DNA of 8,165 nucleotides from an uncultured Methylococcaceae bacterium (GTDB lineage Bacteria > Pseudomonadota > Gammaproteobacteria > Methylococcales > Methylomonadaceae): assembly GCA_903939355.1 (NCBI GenBank), contig CAJAHC010000238.1, positions 1 to 8,165 of the forward strand. Direction: 5' to 3'. Shown here in pieces: positions 1-6,048 of this stretch (position 1 is the first letter of the stretch; every line of letters begins with the position of its first letter). The notes beneath the pieces were generated by a model. The model searched no databases and was not told the origin of the DNA. It saw only the letters and a program-made list of their open reading frames with translations. The position numbers and the translations under genes are program-made.

Positions 1-28
1 ATTAAATTTGGTCATTCCTATTAAATAA

Positions 29-1840
29 TTACGGATTTGTAATATTTTCCTCCGGTAAAAATCCGCCCGCTTGCATAGTCCACATACGGTGATATAAGCC
101 ATTCTGAGCCAATAATTGGTTGTGTTCACCATCCTCTACAATCCGACCTTGATCAAACACCAAAATTCGATCCAGATGTGCAATCGTAGATAGGCGGTGA
201 GCAATAACGATAACCGTCTTTCTACCCATGGCAAGATCTAAATTTTCCTGAATAGTTCTTTCAGTCACAGAATCCAGACTCGATGTCGCCTCATCCAGAA
301 TCAAAATAGGTGCATCTTTCAGTAAAACACGCGCAATTGCAATTCGCTGGCGCTGTCCACCGGATAATTTTACGCCACGCTCACCTACTAAAGAATCATA
401 GCCATCAGGTATTATTTTAATAAATTCATCGGCATGTGCTTGTTTTGCTGCTACTTGGATTGCTTTATCAGTTACATCCAAACGCCCATAAGCTATATTC
501 TCTTTAAGACTACGATGAAACAAACTGGGATCTTGCGGTATCAAGCTGATCTGCTCATGAAGCGAGTCTTGCAAGACTGACTGAATGTCCGCACCATCAA
601 TCAAAATTTGTCCACTTTGTGGCTGATAATTACGTAATATCAAACTTACAAACGTCGATTTTCCAGAGCCTGAAAAACCTACTAAGCCAACTCGCTGCCC
701 CGCATCAATAACGACATTAAAATGATCAAACACAGAACGTTTGGAATCATAGCTAAAACACACATTATGAAACTCAATTCGACCCTGTTTTATTATTAAA
801 GGTAAAGCGCCTGGTATATCAACAATTTCATGTGCCTGAACGATAGTATCTACACCATTTGCAATGTTACCCACGTATTCAAAAAACTCTAAAAAACGCC
901 GAGTTAAGTTACGTGCATCATTGATAATAAGCAATGCCAAGCCAATACTCATAGTAAAGGCGCCTACGCTGATTATATTGCTGCCCCATAAAGTTAACGC
1001 ATAATAAACTGTACCAACCTTTAGTAATGCCGCAGCAATAAATTGAAACCATCGTATACGTTCCATATACCAAAAAGTGCGTCGACCCGACTTAACTTCC
1101 GTTTCCAGAAAACCATCTAGATAATCCCGTTCAAAATGTAAGCGTGCAAACAATTTCGCATTAAGAATATTGGTTACTGCATCGACTATCTTGCCGTTAA
1201 CCTGACTACGAGTTGCTGCGTAACTTTGCGCATAGGGTTGGCAACGCATAGCCAAAAAATATGAGAGACTTACATACACAAATACCCAACCTGCAACCAA
1301 TAATCCTAAGCCCTGATTTACGTTTAATAATAAAGCAACAGAAACTGTAAAAGTCACCAAAATAGGCCAAAAATCACATAATACCGACCAAACCGTATGA
1401 TTGACACTCATCGCTGTTTCACTAATTCGATGAGCTAATGCGCCGGCAAAATGACTACTAAAATAGCGAGGCGCATGATATTGCAAATAAGCGTATAACG
1501 CTTTTGTCGTATATTGGCGTAAACGAGGTCCCATAATTATCAATATTGCACCGCTCGCCCTGCTAAAAAATATTTCAGCCAGATTCAAACCAGCCAACAA
1601 TAATAATGGCTCACGTAAGTTTTCCAACAGTGGCGTACCCTCTCCTTTAGCTACGGCATCCATAATTTCTTTAATCGCATAAGGCACCAAAATACCACCT
1701 GCAGCCTGCCCAGTTTCCATAAGCAACATTAATATAATCCAACCCTTAAAACGGGCCAGACAATGCAAAATAAACCGAATAGTACCGGTTGGTAAAGAGG
1801 GGGCGTCTGGAGCTCTTTGAAAATCCGTATTCTTGGCCAT
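29..1840 (-). CDS. ABC exporter half-transporter (fused permease and ATPase)
   Basis: Inner-membrane ABC exporter of the MsbA/MdlB-like type (family knowledge), expected to act as a homodimer that moves a lipid or hydrophobic substrate out of the cytoplasm using ATP; the substrate cannot be read from the sequence. Numbered from the ATG at 1838-1840 (603 aa, full length for the family). About six membrane segments lie within residues 33-306. The nucleotide-binding domain shows Walker A GFSGSGKST at 388-396, Q-loop Gln436, signature LSGGQ at 492-496, Walker B ILILDEA at 512-518 with catalytic Glu517, and switch His548, so the ATPase looks intact. A TTG at 1859-1861 would add seven residues (MLVTLND) and has a weak AGGTG nine bases upstream; the ATG has no clear Shine-Dalgarno. 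I prefer the ATG, but the start is uncertain. It lies 202 bp downstream of the sulfotransferase on the same strand, with no clear terminator between them, so read-through is possible. Confidence 0.93.
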   Translation of the reverse strand: MAKNTDFQRAPDAPSLPTGTIRFILHCLARFKGWIILMLLMETGQAAGGILVPYAIKEIMDAVAKGEGTPLLENLREPLLLLAGLNLAEIFFSRASGAILIIMGPRLRQYTTKALYAYLQYHAPRYFSSHFAGALAHRISETAMSVNHTVWSVLCDFWPILVTFTVSVALLLNVNQGLGLLVAGWVFVYVSLSYFLAMRCQPYAQSYAATRSQVNGKIVDAVTNILNAKLFARLHFERDYLDGFLETEVKSGRRTFWYMERIRWFQFIAAALLKVGTVYYALTLWGSNIISVGAFTMSIGLALLIINDARNLTRRFLEFFEYVGNIANGVDTIVQAHEIVDIPGALPLIIKQGRIEFHNVCFSYDSKRSVFDHFNVVIDAGQRVGLVGFSGSGKSTFVSLILRNYQPQSGQILIDGADIQSVLQDSLHEQISLIPQDPSLFHRSLKENIAYGRLDVTDKAIQVAAKQAHADEFIKIIPDGYDSLVGERGVKLSGGQRQRIAIARVLLKDAPILILDEATSSLDSVTERTIQENLDLAMGRKTVIVIAHRLSTIAHLDRILVFDQGRIVEDGEHNQLLAQNGLYHRMWTMQAGGFLPEENITNP

Positions 1841-2042
1841 GTCGTTAAGAGTAACCAACAATTAATCGGGCACCTGAAAGCATAATAGTCCTGTAGTTTG
1901 GAGAGACTTAAGTAGGTTGGTAAAAGTGATACTCGTTAAATATGATAGCCTAGATTAATAGCTTCTATTCAGGGAAAATAGTCTTTGATCAATCTTATTC
2001 GTAATTGACATGAATTTATTGATAGCAATCTATGAACAAGTT

Positions 2043-2948
2043 TCAGCCACCTTTTCCGTTTACAAGCCAGCTAGCACAATCTTCCCCTAACTCACTGATA
2101 GCACGTGCCTCATATTCAGCAGCGTCATCAGCAGTTAACGTATCCCTCCAACGACCATTTACACCCTTGTTAATGAAGATCTCAGCACCGCCATCCCAAA
2201 ATGCCGCGCCTAAGGGTACACTTCTGGTTGCGTTCTTTTTCATCCACTCGAATGAACAGTATTCCAAGATATCAGCCCATCTTGCTTCATCAATAGGAAT
2301 ATCAAGAAACTGCGCAATACGACGCATTTCTCCAGGCATATTAGCTTTAAGATCGTTGAAATGGATGAAAATAATATTTGGTAAGTTTCGTAGTTGCCAC
2401 CAAGTACGAACATTGTCCCAAAATGGCCAGAAAGGATGTCCATCTCGATCCATCCAGTCACGCCAATATTGGCGAATGTCTGAAGGTGGTTGCTCGATGG
2501 GCGGACCTACCCGCCCTGGCGTATCATTCAACGCAGCATACCAACTTTGATTAGCATTGATGTGGTGGTTATACAGACTCCAAAGAACATCTCGACCATC
2601 TCGAGCTATGTAAATATATTTCGCCTTGAATGAATAAACCAGCGCATCTGCAGGAAGATGTGTTTTCAAAACCCTGCGATGTGTCTGCGCTTCTACGAAC
2701 GGTAACTTTACTTGCTTTGGTGGCACACGCAGGTCTAACCAAGGCGATATTTCGGCTACTGCCAAAGATGGATCTCCATTAAAAAGTAACTGGGCCACGA
2801 TTTGTTGCATCCAAGTGGTACCTGATTTAGCATAAGAAGCGATAATGATGTCATTGTTTCGAAATTGAAAATCATTCCAGATCGTGGAATCAAAGTGATG
2901 ATTTTGCAACTCTCTAAGCTTTGTAGGCCTTGCTACTTGTTCGGACAT
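2043..2948 (-). CDS. PAPS-dependent sulfotransferase (Sulfotransfer_1 family)
   Basis: Cytosolic-type sulfotransferase of 301 aa that should transfer a sulfuryl group from PAPS to a hydroxyl or amine acceptor; the acceptor is unknown. The family's key elements are all visible. The 5'-phosphosulfate loop is YAKSGTTW at 39-46. KTHLP at 95-99 carries the probable catalytic base His97. The 3'-phosphate site has Arg116 and Ser124 within RDGRDVLWS. The C-terminal PAPS loop is NKGVNGRWR at 260-268, the usual bacterial version of RKGxxGDWK. There is no signal peptide or membrane segment. The start is well supported by a purine-rich ribosome binding site. Four 60-base lines sampled across the gene average about 48% GC, against about 38% for three lines sampled in folP and the antiporter gene, which hints at recent acquisition. 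It is transcribed away from folP and no glycolipid or polysaccharide gene is adjacent, so context gives no substrate. Confidence 0.93.
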   Translation of the reverse strand: MSEQVARPTKLRELQNHHFDSTIWNDFQFRNNDIIIASYAKSGTTWMQQIVAQLLFNGDPSLAVAEISPWLDLRVPPKQVKLPFVEAQTHRRVLKTHLPADALVYSFKAKYIYIARDGRDVLWSLYNHHINANQSWYAALNDTPGRVGPPIEQPPSDIRQYWRDWMDRDGHPFWPFWDNVRTWWQLRNLPNIIFIHFNDLKANMPGEMRRIAQFLDIPIDEARWADILEYCSFEWMKKNATRSVPLGAAFWDGGAEIFINKGVNGRWRDTLTADDAAEYEARAISELGEDCASWLVNGKGG

Positions 2949-2951
2949 GAT

Positions 2952-2963
2952 TCCTTCCCTTTC
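2952..2963 (-). promoter_or_regulatory. Ribosome binding site of the sulfotransferase
   Basis: Read on the minus strand the leader is GAAAGGGAAGGA followed by ATC and then the ATG. AAGGG lies eight bases and AAGGA three bases before the start. This is the strongest purine tract before any gene in the window and fixes the start at 2948. Confidence 0.65.
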
Positions 2964-3032
2964 TATTTGTTAAATCGTAAATAAACTCTACTGTTATGAA
3001 TATTGATCAGTTATTATCTTTAACTTGGTTTA

Positions 3033-3061
3033 TTTATATACCAGAGCGATTACAGTCTCAA
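3033..3061 (-). promoter_or_regulatory. Candidate sigma-70 promoter for the sulfotransferase
   Basis: On the minus strand a -35 box TTGAGA (3056-3061) is followed by a 17-base spacer and a -10 box TATAAA (3033-3038), each matching five of six consensus positions. The transcript would begin near 3026, leaving an untranslated leader of about 78 bases. This is prediction by eye only. Confidence 0.5.
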
Positions 3062-3215
3062 CAATTTTCTAAATGAACCGTATAGGTTAAATTGGATAAT
3101 CTACATTTTAAGCATGATAAACTACTATCCATAATTGATAACTTTCAGCTCTGGGACGTCTTTATTTAACAAAAGTACGCTCAGATTTTAAACATTACGC
3201 TAACAACTATAAATT

Positions 3216-4040
3216 ATGTTTGATTCTTCAGGAAAGCCGCTAATAATGGGTATTTTAAATGTTACTCCAGACAGTTTCTCTGATGGCGGACATTTTAACA
3301 ACATCACTTCTGCATTAATGCAGGCCGAAAAAATGTTAAATGATGGCGTTGATATTATTGATATTGGCGGCGAATCAACTCGACCTTATTCCATTTCGGT
3401 TTCTTCCGGCGAACAAGTTCAGCGAGTCATACCAATCATCAAAGCCATACGAACACAACTGTCAAGCACTGTGCAAATTAGTATTGATACTCAACTAAGC
3501 ACTGTGGCTAAATTAGCTTTAGCTGAAGGGGCAAATATCATTAACGATATTTCTGCTGGCCACAATGATCCCAATATACTTAACGTTGCTGCAGACTACG
3601 ACTGCCCGATTATACTGATGCATATTAAAGGCACTCCTCAAACAATGCAGGATAATCCAAGTTACGACAATGTCGTTTCCGATGTGCTTGCAAGTTTACA
3701 TATAAGTGCAGAGCGAGCAAAACAGGCCGGCATCAAACAAGACAAAATTATTCTCGATCCCGGCATTGGTTTTGGCAAAACAATTGAGCACAATCTAAAA
3801 CTTCTAGGACATTTAAAACAATTTGTCGAAACTGGATATCCAGTTTTATTGGGGACAAGCCGAAAAAAGTTTTTAAATACTATAACGGCTACAAAAAAGC
3901 TCGAAGACTTAGCCCTTGCTACTTCAATAACAACTGCACTAGCTGTAATGGCTGGCGTTAAAGTACTACGTGTTCATGATGTGAAAGAAAATAGACAAGC
4001 ATTAGATATCGCTTGGGCAATTAAACAAAGTTCTTATTAG
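3216..4040 (+). CDS. folP: Dihydropteroate synthase
   Basis: Cytosolic enzyme of folate synthesis that condenses 6-hydroxymethyl-dihydropterin pyrophosphate with p-aminobenzoate; it is the sulfonamide target. The 274 aa (282 in E. coli) hold both signatures: MGILNVTPDSFSDGG at 11-25 and DIIDIGGESTRP at 46-57. By alignment to E. coli the ligand residues are present: Asn15, Thr55, Arg56, Asp91, Asn110, Asp181, Lys217 (in GTSRKK), Arg252 and His254 (in RVHDV). Phe21 and Pro57, the positions where classical sulfonamide resistance mutations occur, are wild type. The loop after STRP reads YSISVS rather than the GAAEVS of E. coli. An in-frame TAA at 3210-3212 leaves ATG 3216 as the only start, and no Shine-Dalgarno precedes it. 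In E. coli folP lies between ftsH and glmM; here it sits between a divergent sulfotransferase and an antiporter. Confidence 0.96.
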   Translation: MFDSSGKPLIMGILNVTPDSFSDGGHFNNITSALMQAEKMLNDGVDIIDIGGESTRPYSISVSSGEQVQRVIPIIKAIRTQLSSTVQISIDTQLSTVAKLALAEGANIINDISAGHNDPNILNVAADYDCPIILMHIKGTPQTMQDNPSYDNVVSDVLASLHISAERAKQAGIKQDKIILDPGIGFGKTIEHNLKLLGHLKQFVETGYPVLLGTSRKKFLNTITATKKLEDLALATSITTALAVMAGVKVLRVHDVKENRQALDIAWAIKQSSY

Positions 4041-4057
4041 TTTGCTTTGATGCTTTT

Positions 4058-4070
4058 CATGATAATCATG
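4058..4070. repeat. Short perfect palindrome CATGAT-A-ATCATG
   Basis: Inverted repeat with 6-bp arms around a single central A, 18 bp after the folP stop codon. No T-run follows, so it is a poor terminator. It could be an operator-like site or chance. Confidence 0.3.
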
Positions 4071-4135
4071 GCTTGCCAATATGCGATTCCGAAAGTTCAA
4101 AGAAACGCTTGGATTCATCAATGCCCAATAGAATG

Positions 4136-4152
4136 CTTGATTGATCATCAAG
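4136..4152. repeat. Inverted repeat CTTGAT-N5-ATCAAG upstream of the antiporter gene
   Basis: Six-base arms (4136-4141 and 4147-4152) flank a TGATC loop, about 107 bp before the antiporter start. It lies in the 218-bp folP-antiporter spacer, which has no clear sigma-70 promoter by eye. It could be a regulator site or a weak hairpin; it is AT-rich and has no following T-run. Confidence 0.3.
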
Positions 4153-4248
4153 TTTGATGAGGGCGTCTCTTCCCTACAGCTTCATGTTATTTATAGCTCC
4201 ATTTTAAATGCTGTAGCTAATACATTAAAACTAATAACACAGAAACTT

Positions 4249-4254
4249 AAGGTG
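4249..4254 (+). promoter_or_regulatory. Ribosome binding site of the antiporter gene
   Basis: AAGGTG lies four bases before ATG 4259 (six bases counted from AAGG), a normal Shine-Dalgarno placement that fixes this start. Confidence 0.6.
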
Positions 4255-4258
4255 AATC

Positions 4259-5302
4259 ATGGAACTCAAATGGTTATTGTTATTTATCCCCATAGGAATG
4301 GGATTGTCATGGTTTGAAGCTAACCCAATTGTTGTATTTATAGCTTCTGCCTTAGCAATTATACCGCTTGCCAAGTTGTTGGGAGATGCCACTGAGGAGC
4401 TGGCGCAATCATTAGGCTCTACAAAAAGTGGACTACTTAATTCTACCATGGGTACTGTTCCAGATATCATTATTGGTTTTTTTGCGTTGCAACATGGCCT
4501 AATTGATATGGTAAAGGCTTCAATTACCGGTGCTCTAATCGGCAATTTATTATTTGGACTTGGCCTGTCAATTTTAGTAGGTGGATTAAAAACAAGAAAT
4601 GAACTCAAGTTCGACCGCAATAATATTCATTTATATAGCGGACTCCTTTTATTGGCAACCGTTAGTCTGATTATCCCTGCAACATTTGAGCACACTGTAA
4701 AATCAGATGCAGAAATCAGCTTATTAATATCCATCGTTTTGATCACCATGTATCTAATCAGTCTGTTATTTACACTAACCAATAAAGCAACCCTCCCGGA
4801 CTATTTAATACCAATTGATCAGCCTATATCAGAAAAAAATAGCCCAGTTAAAACTAATCCACTCGTAGTATTACTTTTTGTTGGAATAGGTTTGGCGGTG
4901 ATGAGTGAAATAATGACCGACTCTATCGGACCCACAGCAAACAGCTTAGGATTTAGTTCTCTTTTTGCAGGTATTTTTTTACTAGCACCTGTTGGCATGG
5001 TATCAGAGCTCATCAACTCAATTCGATTCGCTCGCCAAAATCAATTGGACATGTCACTCGCAATCACTATGGGATCAAGTACTCAAATAGCACTTTTAGT
5101 AGCGCCATTATTAGTTTTTTTTGGGTTGGCCACAGGACAACATATGGATTTATTGTTTTCTAAGTTCGAGGTTATCGCTATTGTTTTATCCGTAGTGACA
5201 GTTAACCATATTCTTCAATTAGGATCTGTTCACTGGATTTCCGGGCCGAAATTGATAGCCATCTATCTAATATTGGGTATAGCTTTCTTTAATATCCCAT
5301 AA
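4259..5302 (+). CDS. CAX-type cation/H+ antiporter (probable Ca2+/H+), divergent motifs
   Basis: Inner-membrane antiporter of the CaCA superfamily, 347 aa with about eleven hydrophobic segments, the usual CAX size. The CAX layout is clear: GDATEELA at 42-49, the alpha-1 repeat around LLNSTMGTVPD (59-69) and VKASITGALIGNLLFGLG (85-102), a hydrophilic central loop at about 174-200, the alpha-2 repeat at 234-258, and MGSSTQIALLVAPLLV at 271-286, which matches the family's GSSLQIALFVAPVLV. The odd part is in the cation-binding motifs. The family's GNATE in alpha-1 is GTVPD here (65-69, Asp69 in place of Glu), and GNAAEH in alpha-2 is GMVSEL (246-251, Glu250 kept, Asn and His lost). The later DGxSNW motif is LGSVHW (321-326). 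The fold is therefore CAX, but ion choice or activity may differ. It lies downstream of folP in the same direction, too far away to be clearly co-transcribed. Confidence 0.88.
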   Translation: MELKWLLLFIPIGMGLSWFEANPIVVFIASALAIIPLAKLLGDATEELAQSLGSTKSGLLNSTMGTVPDIIIGFFALQHGLIDMVKASITGALIGNLLFGLGLSILVGGLKTRNELKFDRNNIHLYSGLLLLATVSLIIPATFEHTVKSDAEISLLISIVLITMYLISLLFTLTNKATLPDYLIPIDQPISEKNSPVKTNPLVVLLFVGIGLAVMSEIMTDSIGPTANSLGFSSLFAGIFLLAPVGMVSELINSIRFARQNQLDMSLAITMGSSTQIALLVAPLLVFFGLATGQHMDLLFSKFEVIAIVLSVVTVNHILQLGSVHWISGPKLIAIYLILGIAFFNIP

Positions 5303-5359
5303 CAACTTTATCTCTAATATACTTAATGTTTACCAGAAATGCCTAAGACTTTACTATAG

Positions 5360-5388
5360 CTGAGTTTTTTAAATTCCTCTTTTATAAT
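5360..5388 (+). promoter_or_regulatory. Candidate promoter of the MEKHLA gene
   Basis: A perfect -10 box TATAAT (5383-5388) lies 17 bases after a weak -35 CTGAGT (5360-5365). The start of transcription would be near 5395, giving a leader of about 39 bases before ATG 5434 and ruling out the upstream TTG at 5389 as the translation start. Confidence 0.42.
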
Positions 5389-5433
5389 TTGCGTTTTTCT
5401 ACTTCTATTTATTTTTCACAACTGTGCTTTTAT

Positions 5434-5901
5434 ATGGATTATCCTACTGAAAAAAATAGCTTTCTTCTTAAGCATGCTCTACTTCTTAAAAACAGCTATC
5501 ATCGCTTACTGTTAAAAGACTTAATGCCAGATAACCTTTCCGATAAAAAATTCGCCAAGCAATTGTTCCATGCACCTTTTGCTGTTGCCTCGCATGATAC
5601 GTCAAGTGATCCGTTATTCAATTATGCTAATCTGAAGGCTTTGGAATTGTTTGAATTGAATTGGGAAGAATTAATCCTATTACCTTCAAGATTCTCCGCA
5701 GAACCTGTCAATCAAGCCGAACGAGAGCACTTACTTTCTAAAGTGACAAAAAAAGGTTACATTGATCATTATGAAGGCGTACGTATATCGACTACCGGCA
5801 ACCGTTTTATGATAAAAAATGCCGTAGTATGGAATTTGAATGATGATCAGGGAATCTATAAAGGACAAGCTGCTTGTTTCGGGGAATGGGAATTTATTTA
5901 A
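5434..5901 (+). CDS. Small MEKHLA-domain (PAS-like) protein
   Basis: A 155-aa protein that is almost entirely one MEKHLA domain, a PAS-related fold known from plant HD-ZIP III C-termini and from small bacterial proteins; its biochemical role is not established. The recognisable blocks are an N-terminal helix with SYHRLLLKDL at 21-30, VASHDTSSDPLFNYAN at 51-66, a LELFELNWEEL helix at 70-80 followed by LPSRFSAEP at 83-91, and the terminal strands ISTTGNRF (118-125), KNAVVWNL (128-135) and YKGQAACFGEWEF (142-154). There is no kinase, DNA-binding, signal or membrane segment, so any signalling would need a partner. I chose ATG 5434 over TTG 5389 because the TATAAT box overlaps the TTG and the extra 15 residues lie outside the domain. 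No Shine-Dalgarno is visible. It follows the antiporter gene by 131 bp on the same strand and is convergent with cysJ. Confidence 0.82.
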   Translation: MDYPTEKNSFLLKHALLLKNSYHRLLLKDLMPDNLSDKKFAKQLFHAPFAVASHDTSSDPLFNYANLKALELFELNWEELILLPSRFSAEPVNQAEREHLLSKVTKKGYIDHYEGVRISTTGNRFMIKNAVVWNLNDDQGIYKGQAACFGEWEFI

Positions 5902-6048
5902 TTATCCTATCGACAATAGCTCATTAATTTATAAAGTAGCTTTACACAAAATCTCTTACACTCTTAATGGTAGATGCAAGTATAACTATTTTCTGAAGAC
6001 CATTAGATCGATTGCACGGCTTTTTTAGGAGACGATCAAGAAGATTAC

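Noticed and set aside
1862..2042. The AT-rich spacer between the ABC exporter and the sulfotransferase as a site for an RNA gene or terminator
   Set aside because: Only a 4-bp stem (ATTG/CAAT near 2020) and no consistent promoter or stem with a T-run could be found.
2032..2550. A 172-codon open frame on the plus strand opposite the sulfotransferase
   Set aside because: It is fully antisense to a gene with intact motifs, has no ribosome binding site, and its Ser/Pro/Arg-rich translation shows no domain; it is a shadow frame.
3135..3168. TTGATA as a -35 box for a folP promoter
   Set aside because: No acceptable -10 hexamer lies 16-19 bases downstream; the closest T/A-rich boxes are 20-22 bases away.
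4231..4620. A 129-codon minus-strand open frame over the start of the antiporter gene
   Set aside because: It is antisense to a well-supported membrane protein and its Pro/Asn/Ser-rich translation is typical of a shadow of hydrophobic codons.
5389..5433. An N-terminal extension of the MEKHLA protein from TTG 5389
   Set aside because: The TTG overlaps a perfect TATAAT box, the added residues lie outside the domain, and a normal ATG follows at 5434.
5965..6005. Inverted repeat TAATGGT...ACCATTA between the convergent MEKHLA and cysJ genes as a shared terminator
   Set aside because: The arms are only 7 bp and AT-rich around a 27-base loop, and no T-run follows directly; the TTTTTT at 6021-6026 has no adjacent GC-rich stem.
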